Shown here: one piece after another, positions 59,801 to 62,800 of the stretch | Numbering within the stretch: position 1 is the stretch's first letter | Layout: every line of letters begins with the position of its first letter | Assembly (NCBI RefSeq): GCF_035956715.1 | Contig: NZ_CP108381.1 | Location: 2,480,001-2,544,000, forward strand | Length of the DNA: 64,000 bases | Origin: Nocardia sp. NBC_01329 | GTDB taxonomy: Bacteria > Actinomycetota > Actinomycetes > Mycobacteriales > Mycobacteriaceae | Reading direction: 5' to 3' | Program-made: the position numbers and the translations under genes | Notes under the pieces: generated by a model | The model's input: only the letters and a program-made list of their open reading frames with translations | Told to the model about the DNA's origin: nothing | The model's database searches: none

Positions 59801-62800
59801 GACTGCCGAGTGGAGACCGGCGAGCTGCGCCGCGGCCGTGTCGGGCCAGCCCTCACGCGAGATACCCAGACTGTCCGCCAATGCGGCACATTCGACTACC
59901 GCATCTCGGACCCGCTGATCGAGATCCGCGAGATCCGCGGCACGCAGGTCTGGGGCCACGCTGGTAGGAGCACCCACGGCCCGGCTCGCAGGACCCAGAG
60001 CCTGCGGAATCGCGATCCGCCCTTGCGGGACGGGCACCGTCACCCGCTCGACCCGGAACCGGTCTTCTAACCGAGGCGGCGCCTCCCCCAGCGCGAGCTC
60101 GAATTCACGCCACTGCGACAGCAACCTGTCCAAAGCACGCTGATGCCCGCCGTCGACAGCTACCACGACCAACGTCGCGTCCGGGAACCGGACGATATCA
60201 TGACCTTCCAGCTGCTCTCCGCCCGGTCGCTGCCGAAGCACCTCCTCGACGACCGGTCCGCATACCTGTGTATCGACGGTTTCGTTGTGCCACACCACAG
60301 CCGCCACCGCCTCGCGATACTGCTCCAGCACCCGAGGCAGCTGAGCCAGCGCTTCTTCGCGTCCCGCGATATCGGCCCGGCGCGCATCCAGGGCGCGCCC
60401 GTGGCCCAACCGGAGTACCGGCCCGGCCTGATCCAACTCCGCCGCCAACCCGGCCCGGTCGGCGGCAACCATATCCGCCTGTATCGCCAGAGCCTCGCGC
60501 CACTGCTCCTCGGTCCACTCGCTGTACACACCGGGGATAAGGTCGAGACGGTCGGCCAACTCCGCGGCCCGCTGACCGAACCGAGATGCCGACCACCCAC
60601 CGATTTCGGTTCGGCCGGCGGGCCGCACCGCCTGGCCCGGGTGGGTCTCACTCCGGTCGGCCCGCGATGACGACTCGTCCTCCGGCTCGATGGGCCGGGC
60701 ACCGATCGGCCCCTGCGGGCCCCGGCCCGATTTCGGGATGCCATCGGGACCCAGTGGATCCGACGGCCGACCGTCGACGCCGAAGATGATGCCGTGCACC
60801 GCGCCGACGCCTTCACCCGCTTTGCGTATCCAGACATCCACGTCCTCGCCACGGATCAAGCCACCCATCGCGTTGTCGAACACCACGACCTCACCGACAC
60901 GCAAGAAGAGTTCGGGATGCCGACCGGCATAATCCTCGGTGACCTTGAACACCGCGAACGCGTGCGCGCCCTTGCCCGGGAATTCCATGGCTCCCGCCAC
61001 CGCGCCGCCGTGGAGCCAGACATGGCGAACCGCACGGGCCAGTCCCTCGGATCCGATCCCGAACTGCGCAGCGGCCCAATTCCCGCGGAGGCCCGCCGCG
61101 AACTCGGCGCCGTCCATGCCCGCCTCGCCGATGCGCGGATCGTCGGCGGACCGGATGTCGGCTCCCGCTGCCCCGAGGAAGTCCTTGACCTGGCTCTGTA
61201 CGAGTGGGCCGCAGATCTTACGTTCGGTGTGCAGATGATCGACCAGATCCGCCCACCCCTCGGCGGCTACACCGTCGGCCACCGGGGCAGTCGCGCGCCT
61301 GCCGAACTCGGCCGCGGTTTCGGGATTCAGTTGTACCGAGAGGGTTTCCGGCGGCACCCCGCCCAGTTCCAGAACGATGCGCCGGACTCTGACCTTGACC
61401 TCATCGGTGGACCACGGATGCCCGTCGACGGCACGGGCCACAGCCGTGACACTGACCCCCAGAGACAGAGCCACCGTCTCCAGTGACAAAGTCTCGGACT
61501 GCTCGGACTGCTGAGCGCCTGCCGACAACTCGTCGATCGCATGCCGAACTCGTTGCCGGTCGTGCTCCGAGACTCCGGATCGGTTGTGCACGATCCCATT
61601 CACGGTATCGGGATCCACCCCGGCATGTTCGGCGACCGCTCGCACGGACGGAAAACCCCGACGATCGTCGGTATCGGTGGCGAGTTGCTGCTCGCGCACC
61701 GCGTCGGCGACAACCCGCGCGGTGGTCCGCAGGATTTCCGAGGCTTGCCGGGGGGTCGTGCCCAGCTGCTCGGCAGTCTCGGCGGTCGTCGATCCCGTTC
61801 CGAATCGCAACCGTGCCGCATCTCGCATCCGAACCGGCAACGCCTCCACGGCATGCCGAATCGGCAGAGCCCCCGCCTCGGTCAGTACGCGCCGGTCACC
61901 GCGATCCAGGGCGAACTCGAACATCCGCCGCTGGAAGTCCGGGAATTCGCGCCGCCACGGACCGGCCTCGGCGCTGTCCCGGGAGGGTTCGGCACTCTGT
62001 TCCGCAGAGGCGACGGCTTTATGCGAAGAATCCCACGCCGGCTCCTCGCCACGCAAAACAGCATCGGCGATCTCCGCGAAGCCGTTGGTACGCAACAGAT
62101 GCCGGGCGAAATGACTCACCGCCACCGCCAACTGCGGTGAATACGCGGCCCACCAGAACGGGTTTCCGCGCAGGTGGTCGATGCCGCTCATCACGTCGCC
62201 GGGAACGAGGTCACCAGCCACGATCCGGCTCCGGACCCGGCCGCCGATGGCACATCTGGCCTCCACCGAATCCAGATCGGAAGCCCCGAAGATATCGAGG
62301 ATCCGGCCGTCCGGCATACGAATAGCGCTGTGTGTCGGCAGCCATTCATCATTGATCAGCACATCGAAAACCACGGTTTCCCAACCGGTCATGCTGTGCA
62401 GGGCACCGGCCAGATAGTGGCAGCGGGAACGGCCCAGCATCTCTTCGGCCTGCCAGTCGACGGTAGCCGCGGTGAGTACGAGCCGAGAGTGCCCGTTGTG
62501 GGTCGGGTCGCCGAATTCGAATACCGATTTGCCCGTGAAATCGGCTCGTACCATATGACGCTGCCAATGCGTCGGGATGTTCCGGTCGTCGGAGGTCGAA
62601 TCGGGTTCCGGAGCGACCGGCGCGACACCGCCGGTCGCGATCACCGTGTCGGCCTCAGCCACGATCTCCGCTACCTGCGAGCGCGCTTGCGCGTAGTGCC
62701 GGGCGAGCGATTCCAGCTCGGCCACCTGTGGTGGTCTCGACTCGACCTCGGACATCGAACGCCGCTGAAGACCATCGGCCTGCGTGTTCATCCTGCGCAG

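Noticed and set aside
57698..60070. Long plus-strand open frame (790 codons) opposite the giant gene
   Set aside because: Arg/Pro/Gly-rich translation without domains. It is the antisense shadow of a high-GC coding strand, as are the similar frames at 29831-31126, 32978-34252, 36134-37777 and 45797-47248.
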